Source: Macrophomina tecta
Taxonomy: Eukaryota > Ascomycota > Dothideomycetes > Botryosphaeriales > Botryosphaeriaceae
Assembly: GCA_024180945.1 (NCBI GenBank)
Contig: JAKSGN010000003.1
Location: 3,596,001-3,660,000 of the forward strand
Reading direction: 5' to 3'
DNA length: 64,000 nt
The notes below the pieces were generated by a model. The model ran no database searches and was not told where the DNA came from. It saw only the letters and a program-made list of their open reading frames with translations. The position numbers and the translations under genes were made by a program. How positions within the stretch are numbered: position 1 is the first letter of the stretch; every line of letters starts with the position of its first letter. This document shows, in pieces, positions 10,424 to 21,129 of the stretch.

Positions 10424-13400
10424 ATGACGTATGGTCTCTACTGTGTAGTATGCGGTGGTCCGGCACATTGGCTTCCCGTTGCCGAAGCCTCTCGCAGAGA
10501 ACTTCTGAATGGAGCGGCGGATCTGGCTCGGCAGGTGAGGCCGACTTCATGTCTTCGCACGTAAATCGAGCTCACCTACAAGGTTGGACGTGAATTTCCG
10601 GAATCTTTCGGTGCTGCGGAACATCCGAATTACGCCGATCCGAAATTCCGAGGCTTTGAAGCGGAGATTCTCAATAAAGAAGACGTCAGGTGGACCCGTG
10701 ACGTCCACGTCCTGGGCTTCAACCAGCAGGCCAGCGCAATCGACAAGTATGTGTCCATGAGCCGGATTATCGATTGCCGCTCACGGGAATAAGGGCCTAT
10801 ATCGTTGAACTAGCTCGTTATGTTGACTGGGTGCGCAGAGTTGTGCTCTGTGCTCTGCTTGTTGCTGATGATCTCTCAGAGATGCGTGCGCGTCGTGGTG
10901 CCAGGAGATGGTGCGATTCCCACCAACTATCCTGTCCTCCCTATGCTCACCACACTCTCCAGACCCAAATTTCCCCATTGGCTCCGAGGATGGAGACCTC
11001 CAGTGGTGCGCTACCCTTGCTCCACCTATATTGAAGGTGCATAACAAAGCCCAGCTACCGAGGAATCGATGCGACGCAGCCACCGTGTTTTCCAATACAC
11101 CCTCCGTGCTTTCAATTACTCACAAAAGCGTTGACAGGCCAGGAAGATGCAGCGTATTTAGACAAGGATATTGTATACCAGATCATCGCGGATCTGAGTG
11201 ACGGGCCCGTGTTCGTACCGGACCTCAATTTCGGCGATCCTGCTCCTCCGCACCCGGAACATGGTGAAAACCGTGACTATAGCCTTGGGGATGAGGTAGG
11301 AGTCTACACGCATCTTCTCATGTATATGTTATACTGACCGTTGCTCCGCTTTAAGTTGACCCTCGTCACTCCCGGCCGCAATAGCGCCTTTACTATTCTT
11401 CTCCGCAACACAGTCTCTACAGATGACTTTGCGCTTCCCGCTCTCGCCGAATTCCCCCCTGATATTGCGTCTCGCATTCGCTCCGATATATTCAAGAAGC
11501 TTCCTTACGACATCACGCACCAGATAATGCTGATGCTTCCGTCTGAAACTGCTGTCGCTCTGTGCAACGCCTCCTTCTCGGTCCACTCCTCCTTCGGCAG
11601 CTCCAACCGAACTTTCTGGCGCGCTGCCATCCATCACTGTATGCCCTGGTTTTGGGAAATGCATGTACTTATACGACACGGAACCGTAGATGACGAGACC
11701 ACCGATTACAAAGGCCTTTTTTTGTGGCTCGAGAAGTACACGAAACCGAGGAAAGGGCTGGAGGGGCCATTCATGGGCATTGCGAACCGGCGGAGGATCT
11801 GGGGAGTGTGTGAGCAGTATGCTGCTTTATACGCACCTCGGGTAGCGGCAAAAGCACGCATGCACGAGGCCGATGGAGAAGCGGAGAGAATCTGGAAAGG
11901 TTCCAAGAATCTGGGTGTACCCGTGGTCATTCAGCCTCTTCCCAGGAAGGGCTTAAGGACTGTCACTACTCAGTGGATAACTGATATTGTTCAAGACACT
12001 TACCGCGGCGGTGTCCTGGAAGCAATTTGGGATGTCAACCGCACCTTGGTCGGCTTAGCTGTTACTCTTACCGGCAAGCAGAGACGCGTTTTCGGGATGG
12101 ATCATGGCCCTAATCGTACCAAAGAACAAGTGAGTTTGGGGGAAGGTTGCTGGATCAAGTCGCTGGTGTTGCATATGCCAGATATGTTTTTGACCGAGCG
12201 TTTGGAGACGTCGATCAAGGGAATTACCGTAAGTTGCCTTCCACATCTATTCCTCTTCCAGATTTTCCAGGTGATGCTGATCGCAGTGAAACAAGTTCCA
12301 CACTACCAAACTAGAGGAAGCAATCCAAGTTGGTGATACACATCCAGAGTATTGCCAACGTCTGCTCAGAATTTCGGATCAGCATGTGCTTGTCGGACTT
12401 GAAGGCCACATCAGCAGCGTAAGTCGCTCGCAACACCAGTTACTGAATTCCATGTGTATTCGGACTCTGCACTGACAGGGGATTGACTGATTGCTTGTAG
12501 GACAATAGAATCTGCCGCCTTGGCCTTATCCAGCACCCACATTTCGACATTATACAGTCTTTTCAATCTTACAACATCATGGACAGTCACTCCACAGGCG
12601 CTAAGAAAGCTCCTCTTCTCTACCAACCACTATGGAAGCCACCAAGCGCCTCCAATACTAACGTCCTCCATCGCCACAATGCTCCCATTTGGTCCAAAAA
12701 CCCGCGCTCCCTCATGGCATTTCCTTCCTGTGACCGCCCGCGGATTAGCTATAATGCCAAAAGCAAGATACATGACGACGTTGTCCCTGTAGATACTTTC
12801 GTTTGGGCTGCGAACGACACCGAGAGACGTAATCTGGTAAGACTGACAGCCTTCTTGTACGAAGGAAAACACATCTGCTGCCTGCGCGCCGAGTACACGA
12901 AAGAATCCGGAATTCCCGCAAGAGAAGCAGGGAATGAGGCTGTCCGGAAGATGCTGGCGCTGTATCGGGAACGACCGCTGAAGGAAGCGCCTGCTTGGTG
13001 GCGCAACTGGGATGCTCGAATGAAGACCGAGCACTTCGAGATTGATGGGCCACGTGGTGAGACGGTAATTCGCGTACAAGTGGAGCACAGGCACTCTAGA
13101 AAGACCATTTATGTAAGTAATGCTTTACGATAGTGGGTTTCCGGTTCTGGCTCACTGAATCTATGCGTAAAGCTGTGGACCAACAAGGGAAGGGTCCGCC
13201 ATTTAGGGGATAAGAACACCTACATGGACCAGTCTATGTACACAGATGCGCCAAGAGGTTATGCGATTGTCGGTTTTGCCCTGGGCTTCTCGTTCTCCGG
13301 CGACATCGTGCACCGATGGGAGGATGGGTCCGGCATGGTACTTCGGGTGAGTAGGCTTTCTTTTCACAGAGGCGCTCTTCTGGAACTGACGAGAGAAACA

Positions 13401-13461
13401 GGATCAAGCTCAACTAGCCTGGTTGGCGACGTTGACGCTTGACGAGGCTTGGTTTGCGTAA
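10424..13461 (+). CDS. F-box domain protein, 11 exons
   Basis: Eleven exons close in phase to give 824 aa: 10424-10534, 10583-10746, 10794-10830, 10880-10910, 10963-11036, 11080-11295, 11356-12228, 12296-12418, 12501-13112, 13173-13346 and 13402-13461. The start reads MTYGLYCVVCGGPAHW, the cysteine-pair opening common in large fungal F-box proteins. Motifs WTRDVHVLGF, PGDDPNFPIG, FPIHPPCFQLL and LTGQEDAAYLDKD follow. The F-box lies in exon 7 (KLPYDITHQIMLMLPSE). The C-terminal half holds VLVGLEGHIS, IVGFALGFSFSGDIVHRW and a short Trp-rich end. F-box proteins bind Skp1 and present substrates to SCF ubiquitin ligases; the target is unknown. Two junctions are unusual: a 44-nt intron after exon 5, and an acceptor at 12295 that skips an upstream CAG followed by an in-frame TGA. 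Confidence 0.8.
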
Positions 13462-14110
13462 TTCCTTTCGTATTCTGGCACAAAGGAAAAATGGTTTCAG
13501 AGGCTGCCACGGAAGAGCTCGGGCGGAGGATGCCGCATGGATTGGGTGCTCGTGACCCTCATGCATATCAAACGCTTTGTACCGAAGATTCGGAAGCGGT
13601 TTGTTGCTGGAACTGTAAGTTTGCTTCTGTTCAAGCATATCTTTCCGGCGCCATTGGTTCAGCTGCTTCACTGTTTTTCCCGGAAGCCCGTGAGGTAGCC
13701 TGCGGGAAGCTTGTTTTCTCCGCACTAACCGCCAACAGGGCAATATCAACGAGGGCGGAGCAATTCACCGAGCACATGCACGTATATGCCGAGCTCGCAA
13801 GCCCTAAGCACTTCTCATATCCGCACACTTGATAGGACGGAATCCTTGGACTAACGGGGATACAGGCGGTATATATGGCTACGTCTTAAGCTTTGCCCCA
13901 CATTAAAGAGTCCGGCGGTGAGATGCATAACGAGCGCTCTAAGTGCGAGATGTGTGTTATGCACTAGGCGATCCGATTCATTCCGTGGGTTAGAGCGCGA
14001 CAGGGTTCAATGATATCAAGCTACGGTCCCTATATCGTTAAAGAGCAATTGAACTGAGGAGCTCTATCAACGCACATTTGAGTGCCCGCACTGGGAAAAA
14101 GCTCTTCACA
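13462..14110. other. Intergenic, no gene seen
   Basis: This is the 3' flank of the F-box gene and the presumed promoter of the dead P450. Open frames here are short and unrelated to known families. Confidence 0.5.
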
Positions 14111-15595
14111 ATGGATGGAACGGTCTCGTGGCTTTTTGGGGAGCCGCTGTGCTTGGCCACGTCCTTTTCTCGCTTTATCTCTACTATTCATCACCGCTGA
14201 GGTCATTACATGGGCCCATGCTGGCCAAGTTCAGCGACGCATGGTATTTCTGGCGAGAATGGAGGGTAAATCTTCAGGAAGACGACATAGCTTTGCATAA
14301 AGCTTATGGTAAGCCAAGCCTCTTGAAAAAAAAAAAAAATAGAGGAACCAAAAAAGGATCCACAAGGTCCAGGCTCATCATCTCGGGAAAAGGCCTTGTG
14401 GTCCACTACGGCCCGAATCACTACAGCATCAGCACCCCAGCATCCTCAAAGACGATCTGCGGCCATGGCAGTCACTTCACCAAATCGCCCTGGTACAAAG
14501 CCTGGGGCGCCATCGGCACGTGGACGCTCTTCGCCGACGAAGACCCCCATCGCCACGCCACGAACTGCCATCAGAGCAGCTCCTCCATGTCGTCTCTCGT
14601 CCACTGCGAGCCCTTCGTCGACGAATGCGTCGCGCTCTTCCGCGCACGCCTCGCCGAGCTCGCCCATTCCGCCTCCACCATCGACATGGCACACTGGCTG
14701 CAGTGCTACGCCTTCGACGCCATCGGCCTGCTGACCTACTCCTGCCGCATCGGCAGTGGTCTTCCTGACCAAGTTTCTGGCGCCGTAGTACCGGGAGCCG
14801 GCGCCCTTCACGTAGCGGCCTGTCGTGGCAATGTGCATGGCGAATTGTGGGCGTGGGGTCGGATACGACGACGGCGGTTAGCCTGTCGGCGTGTTTGTAT
14901 TGTTTGTTGAGGAATCCGGAGGGCTTGAGGGAACTGCGAGAGGAGGTGGATGGGGCGAGGCGGGACGCAGGGGACGGTGGGGTCGGAGGCGGTGGTGCCG
15001 TTTAAAGAGACGCTGGAGATGCCCGTATTTGCAGGCGGTGGTGAAGGATGCGCTGCGGATGCGCCCCGCGACAGGGCTGCCGATGGAGCGCGTCGTGCCC
15101 AGGGGCGGGGCGACGATTTGTGGCCGCTTCTTTCCGAAGGGGGTTCAGACTTCTGCTGTGGATTGAGTTCGTGGTGCTGAGTGCTGATGAAGTGGGGCAG
15201 GCTATTGTGGCCATCAATTTTTTGGGGCTCAGCATCGCGATGTCAGTATCTGGGCAGAGGATGCGGATCGGTTCCGGCCGGAGAGGTGGTTGATTGATGA
15301 TTCGGAGAAGCTTGCATATCTGAACCGGCATTTGATTCCACTCGGTAACCCTTCTTCGTCTTTTCCTCTCCTATGCCGTTTATATTGCTGACGGGAAATT
15401 GTCTTTCGGTAGTTCGGGATGGGCTCGAGGACTTGCATTGGCCGACACATCTCCTCTCTCGTTGCAGAGTACGATTTTGAGCTTTCCGGGCCATTGGCAG
15501 ATCCTAATCGGCAGTGGCGCTTGAGGAACTACTAGTTCGTCAAACCAAGAGATTTAATGGTGAAGATCAAGCTGCAGGGTGAGCAGCACATCTGA
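14111..15595 (+). pseudogene. Dead cytochrome P450 (pisatin-demethylase-like type)
   Basis: P450 landmarks appear in order but in different frames. A membrane anchor is followed by the proline region (PLRSLHGPMLAKFSDAWYFW). After an intron with an A14 run come GLVVHYGPNHYSISTP and the C-helix region (KSPWYKAWG). The I-helix GSDTTTAVSLSACLY is near 14861, the K-helix region PYLQAVVKDALRMRPATG near 15030, the PERW motif (FRPERWL) near 15275, and the heme loop FGMGSRTCIGRH near 15415 is intact. Only about 110 nt separate LLTYS from the I-helix where about 100 residues are expected, so part of the middle is deleted. Frames break before the K-helix (TAA at about 15000) and after it. The C-terminal NYWFVKP motif reads NY-stop-FVKP, where TAG at 15533 replaces TGG. 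The ATG at 14111 is out of frame with the anchor. P450s are ER heme monooxygenases; this copy cannot make one. Confidence 0.85.
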
Positions 15596-18446
15596 CCTGG
15601 AAATCGCGTTGACCGGAAAGCACACCCCGAGATGAACGGGCTTTTAAGTTAGCGTTCCAAGGGAAATTTCCACTCGCCTTCTCTTCTCATCAGTCCATTT
15701 TGCATTCAAAGGCAGCATGGTGCAGCATGGTGGAAGCTGGAATGATCGGAGAAGCACTTGCTCTTTGGTAAACGGGGCCATGAGTCTGGAGTTAAGGCAA
15801 TGTACGTCCGTACGGAGCGAATTCCTATCTACCTTCGGCCCACAGTGGTCTCGTCACAGTTTACTGTGGAGACACCACACGGATACGAACCTGTTCGGGA
15901 CGGCAATGGCAAGCGCACGGCAAGGGATCATTTCAGCGGAAGCCAAGTGAAGAGTGGCGTCTGCGACAAGCGTCATTTGTTCATGGGACAAAGATAGCTT
16001 AGTCGCAATTAGCTCTTCCTTTCGGATGTTTGATGTTCGGGAGCGCATATGAACAAAAGCTGGCACCGTGTTCGTTTTCGGCTGGTCGGTGTACGCGATG
16101 ATTCCTCGGGCAAACGGCCCAGTACGTGGGTCATGGCCTGCAGTTACTGAGGTCCCTAAACGTCTGGCTGCGGTATCACTCCGCTGACACGGGGCAAAAT
16201 GTCCGATACCGCCTTTCCTTTCGCACGTAGGATCCCTAAATGAGTTTGCCTCCAGAGTAGTTACATGTTTCATTTTCAAGTGTATTGGTGCCGCAGGCAG
16301 GATAAGCGAGAGACAGGAGGGCAATGGCGTGTTGTGGCGGTTAGCTATACTGAAGCTGACAAGAATCCCAGGCAGCTGAGCTTGAAGATCAATGGAAGAG
16401 GCCCCATATGGAGCGCGGTGGTATCTCCGGCGAAAAGAGGCTTAGCCGTCGGAGCTTTCTCTCGGCCGTCGCATCGTAGATCCTTCTCTCCCTAGACGAG
16501 CGCGACGTGCGTGCAACGAACAAGGCGTGTTGCCAGGTATATACATCGTAGTCAACTCGGTCGCAAGTTGTCATGGAGTGCAGTTAGGATGGTCCCCAAC
16601 ACGGGCATAGCAGGACAAGACTATAGGTCTTATCACGACCCTTTAAGCCTTGCGCCATCTCGTCACTATTTTTGAGGGCTGACTATTCCCTCATCAGAAT
16701 CAGATCATCTGGCGCTACAGGGGTGGCAGGGCTGTTCCACGATCCATGCTGGGTGGGTCGCGAACAGGGGACCAGCGGAGGCTGTGATCTCTGCGCAGAA
16801 TGAACCCCACTGGCCGCGAAGAGCGCTGAAGAAACCGTTGGCGTCGTTCCGGGTGCTTTGGCAGAGGCAGGCTGCGAGAAGAGACGGAATAAGGGTCAAA
16901 AGATGACGGCAAGACAGCCCCCTTGGCGGCGCTATTCCGGATGAATCGTAGGGTGTTACATCCACGCGCCCCGCTCCGCCATCAATTTGCCCTCCGCTCT
17001 CCGCTCTCGCCAAATTACTGCCTGACTCGAATTATTCGGGCACTCGGCATCGCCATGCTTCTGCCTGGTGCTGACTCTCCCGCTGCCAGTGCTCTGCCAG
17101 CGCATGCCAGATCCTTGGGCTGAACTTCAATGCGCGTTGTTTCGGGATGAGGCCAGATCGCGCGGCCATGCAGGGTTGCCTTCTCGCCCGGTCCAAGGTG
17201 GAGAAAGCTGAGCTGAAGAAACTACATCCTCCCACTCTCCGCCTCCAGACTCGGACTTGCGTGGATCAGGCGCTCGCTTAGGAGCGAAGGCATCTCAAGG
17301 AACTGCGTAGCCGGACAATTCTGGCATGGCATCTGTCTCGAATCCCCGCTCAACCTCAACGACGGGCGGCCGCTAGGTGCAGATCCTGCCGTTCCTTCGC
17401 CTCCCCGGAAGACGGCTGAGATTCTGCGAGATTCCTGTGGGTATGGGACCACCAAATCAAAGGTCCAGACGATGTGAAGATAACGGCCTCTCTGATTTGG
17501 GAAGATTGGGACCGCCGCGGACATGCTGCACGCAATACTCTTGGAACTTTTCAATCGGGCTAGATTTCCAAGAGAGGGCAGCGGCTGCAGGATCTTCACC
17601 GCCCGCGCGCTTCGAAGCAATAACGAGCCTGATCGCCGTCGGAAGCATGGCCATGTGGATCCGAGCAACGTACTCGCCACTCGCATGGCCGGCAGCCACT
17701 CAACATCATGCCACACTTACGAGGCCAAGGCCATGGCAACTGCCTCCATCCTAAGCGCCAGCCGATTTCAGGTTGAAACTTTCCCTTCGCGGCTGCGTCA
17801 AGGCCGATCATGTCGCGCCAAAGAGCGCTCTTTCAGGAGGTCCGCATGTGACTTTGGGCCATGAAAGGGGCCGCCATGTACCCTATTCTTATCCACATCC
17901 TTCGCGGACTTTTCTCCGAAACAAGAGTGTGCCGAAAGCTAAGCTGGCCGTGTCGCCTAAAGCGTTAGTGGGTGTGTGCCAGGTGGAAGTCATCGGCTTG
18001 GGTAGGCGCGGTTTACTGGGACACTTCCCGGGATCCCTTCCGTTGCGCGCCGCAGCCTTATCCTTATAGCTGTGCTGCGCCGTATAGCTCTTTCCGCGCG
18101 CTACTCTTTCGTGTCTTGCGCGCGTCGGCCCGTTGCTCGGCCCAAACGTCTCACGAAGACGGCGCGCAGCATCAGGAAGGCGGCTCCTTCCGGGCATGGC
18201 CGCGATGGTCGCGCACCGCCCGCTGGCCCCTGCTTGCGACAGATCGGTCTTAATGTGGATTCAGATAGCCGAGAGAGACGCAGAGGCAAGCGCAGGTTAG
18301 CCGGCGCCCAGCCTCGATCGCAAATGTCCGACGGGCTCCTGCAACCCGCCTGTTCTCCCATTACTTATTCCCACCGCTGATCACGTTCCCGCCCTGGTGC
18401 TCAGGATGCTTGGTTCTCCTCCGTCGTCTCCGACGACAAACCACAA
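15596..18446. other. Long intergenic region, no gene called
   Basis: Many open frames of 60-164 codons exist on both strands but none has a recognisable domain. A minus-strand stretch at 17457-17699 reads somewhat like protein (EYVARIHMAMLPTAIRL), yet I could not join it to neighbours by plausible splicing. It may be a decayed gene. The right end is the promoter of the rhodopsin-domain gene starting at 18447. Confidence 0.45.
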
Positions 18447-19771
18447 ATGGTGAACCAGATACCTGCGGTCACCATCTCACTGCTTGTCTTGTCATGGCTC
18501 GCGGTCAGCTTGCGATGCGGCGTGCGCGTCTTCATCGTGAAGGCGTTCGGCTTGGACGACTGGTTGATGCTCCTTAGCCAGGTGAGTCAGTGCAGTACAC
18601 GGAGCCTGACAATGGGGCACATGCTAACGAAAAAGCAAAAAATAAAAAGCTCCTATACACATCATGGGGCATCGTCCTTCTTCTCGGGTCCGAGGCGGGG
18701 ATGGGACAACACATGGCCGACCTGGCCCCGGAACAGATCGTACGGGCCCTGAAGGTATGCAAGCAACCTGCAGCGTGGGGCGTGGATCCTGCAGGATCGC
18801 TAACCGATGATGATGGGGTACAGTTATTCTACGTGGCTGGAGGCCTGTATGCCATGACGGCCCTGGTGGTCAAGTTTGCGGTCGGCTTCTTCTTACTCCG
18901 CGTCATCGTCGTCCCCCTCCAGAAATACATCATCTGGGGCACGCTGGTCGTGTCTACCGGCTGGGGCCTCTTCATGTTCTTCGGCACCATGCTGCAGTGC
19001 GACCCGCCCTCCTACTTCTGGAATCAGCACCAGGAAGGCTCCTGTAACAACAAGACCGGAGGCGTCGGTACCGGCTACATTCAAGCCGCCATCAGCGCCA
19101 CGGCAGATTTCATCTTCGCCGGGATCCCTTTCTTCATGCTGCGCCATTCGAACTTGGACTGGAAGAAGAGAGTTGCCATCTTCTTCATCATGTCGTTGGG
19201 CTCTTAGTACGTCCTCCTCTCTCAACCGGCGACCACGCCACTGCTGACACAAAGACTCAGCGCCGCAATAACAACCCTCATCCGCGTCCGCACGCTCGAC
19301 GACCTGGCCAAGAACGCCGACTACCTGTACAATCTCACCGGCATCATCATCTGGTCCTGGATCGAGCCGGGCGTCGGCATCATCGCGGGCTCGATGGCAA
19401 CGCTGCGGCCGCTGTTCCGCGTCGTGTTCGAGCGCACCGGCATCTCCAAGTCGTACACCAAGACGCGCTCGACCGGCACGGCCCGCTACGACCCGGACGT
19501 CAACCTCGACGAGCTGCGCGGCGAAGCCGGCGTCACGACGACCAACATCGAGGCGAGAGACGGCAGCGGCGCCGGCGGCCCGGCCGCGCCCGCGAGGCGG
19601 TCACTCGAGTCCGGACAGTCGGACGGCTGGCAGAGCTTCGGCAGCGAGGAGCACCTGCAGACGCGCATCAAGCGGAGCGTCAAGGTGACGATTGAGACGT
19701 CGGATGCGAATGATGCTGCTAATGAAATCACATCGGTCCGCAGTCCGACGGTCGTGAAACGAGTCTTGTAG
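18447..19771 (+). CDS. Fungal rhodopsin-domain integral membrane protein (1 of 4)
   Basis: Exons 18447-18581, 18650-18754, 18824-19206 and 19261-19771 give 377 aa. The start MVNQIPAVTISLLVL leads into TM1, and the family-typical FGLDDWLMLL motif closes exon 1. Seven hydrophobic segments are expected; clear ones include LLYTSWGIVLLLG, AMTALVVKFAVGFFLLRV, YIIWGTLVVSTGWGLFMFF and the last TM, LTGIIIWSWIEPGVGIIAG. A loop carries the usual NxC pattern (SCNNKTGG). The 69-nt stretch 18755-18823 is divisible by three and stays open, but has GTATGC, GCTAAC and CAG signals and is best read as an intron. The C-tail of about 120 residues is hydrophilic, Ser/Thr-rich and lies on the cytosolic side. Members include PTH11/SAT4-like proteins, some acting as GPCR-like sensors; ligand unknown. 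Confidence 0.82.
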
Positions 19772-20318
19772 CTTTTTTTTTTTTGAACCCTTTTGTTCGT
19801 TGTATTTTTTCTTGTTTCCTTTGTCTTCAATGATACCGGTAATGAAATACCACAACAAAAATGCGACGGCCTATTTCAGCTTGGGAGATATAAATATGGG
19901 ATTTAAGAGAAGGAGTGAAGTTTCCAAGTGTTGATGTTGTACAGCATGGAGACTCAGAACATAATTTTCTCATTTCGCGCTCGGACGGAATTTGGGAATT
20001 AACTTCGCGTGTTCAGAGGGCACCAGTTATGGTGATAACCGGCAGTATCATGTCATTCCTGATGCAGGACCTGATGGATTTTCATCAATGCACTCAACCA
20101 CGCTCAATCACGCACAACTCGCATACCAAGGCTGCGATGGACACCAAAGATCGGCCGTCAAGAAAGCTAATTATACAGTATGTAAGAATCGGATTAAACG
20201 CTACAGCCGGGGTTACGCAGGCCGGAGAAAGAATAGGAGGATCTAGTAGGGGGAGATTGGCCGTGGCCATCCTCGACAGGATATGCTGGTTAACCCGCTT
20301 CTGCTGCGGACCGCGCCT
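19772..20318. other. Short convergent intergenic region
   Basis: This lies between the 3' ends of the plus-strand rhodopsin-domain gene and the minus-strand secreted-protein gene. T-rich sequence directly follows the stop at 19771. No gene seen. Confidence 0.6.
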
Positions 20319-21129
20319 TCACTGGGCGCTATCACCATCTTCATCACCACTACCACCACTGCCGTTACCGCCGTTGTTGTTGCCCGAGTTATCGCCAGGC
20401 GTGTAGGCATAGTTGCCGCACTGCCAAACCGTCAGCACACCGCCGCCCAACCAAAACAATGCCCCCCCTTTCCCTCTCCCCCAAAAAAAAAAAAAAAAAG
20501 AGGAGACTCACCGACAAGAACGCCGCCAAATCCGTGTCGAGTTCGCTATTGTTGTAGTCGCACCCGTGCAGCTCGCGGTCGCCGTTGCAATCGTAGAAGC
20601 CCTTGTCGTCCTGCACAACGATGTTGGAGTAGTCGCCCTTCTTACTGAGGTCGCCGCAGCCGCGGAAGGCGATGGTGATCTTCTCCTGCTTGCCGGTGGG
20701 CTCGTTGTCCTCGTCGAGCGTGGGCACGCGGTCGAAGGTGAAGACCTTGTCGCAGAAGTCGTTGGCGCCCTTGCTGACGAGCTGGCGCTCCGTGCATTGG
20801 AAGCGGCCGTAGGCCCACGCGACGATGGCCTTGTCCTTGTTGGGGGCGCTGTCATCGGGGTGTTAGCTTGGTTGGTCCGGCTGCTCGGGTTGCGGGATGG
20901 AGGGGGATAAAGGGATCTGTGCAAAAAAAAAAAAAAAAAAAAAAAAGACGTACGTTTCGACGGCGAGCAGCACGTTGTACCCGGGTCCCTTGGATTCGAT
21001 CAGGCTGGTGTAGTTGGTCGTGCCGGCCGGAGGGTCTTCAAGGGTACCCTCCGGGAAGGGCGCCGGTGCGGGAGCAGCAAGGCCCATGCCGGTAAGGGCG
21101 AGCGTGAGGAGGGAAGCGGCGAGCTGCAT
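20319..21129 (-). CDS. Small secreted six-cysteine protein, unknown function
   Basis: Three exons (21129-20954, 20848-20512, 20420-20319) close in phase to give 204 aa. The signal peptide is MQLAASLLTLALTGMGLAA, followed by a Pro-rich start of the mature protein (APAPFPEG). The mature part has six cysteines, in FQCTER, DFCDK, RGCGD, YDCNG, HGCDY and SCGNY, enough for three disulfides. It ends in a Gly/Asn/Asp low-complexity tail. No enzyme motif is visible. Introns are unusual: intron 1 has a T24 run starting a few bases after the donor, and intron 2 has a T17 run in the same place. A TATA box lies 165 nt upstream. Size, secretion and cysteine content fit an effector-like or antimicrobial-type protein, but this is inference. 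I do not recognise the family. Confidence 0.78.

Noticed and set aside
17222..17870. Possible minus-strand gene around EYVARIHMAMLPTAIRL
   Set aside because: I could not join the pieces with consistent splice sites or name a family; noted only as a possible relic.
18755..18823. Reading the 69-nt in-frame stretch of the first rhodopsin gene as coding
   Set aside because: It has donor, branch-point and acceptor signals, and its removal restores the expected loop length.
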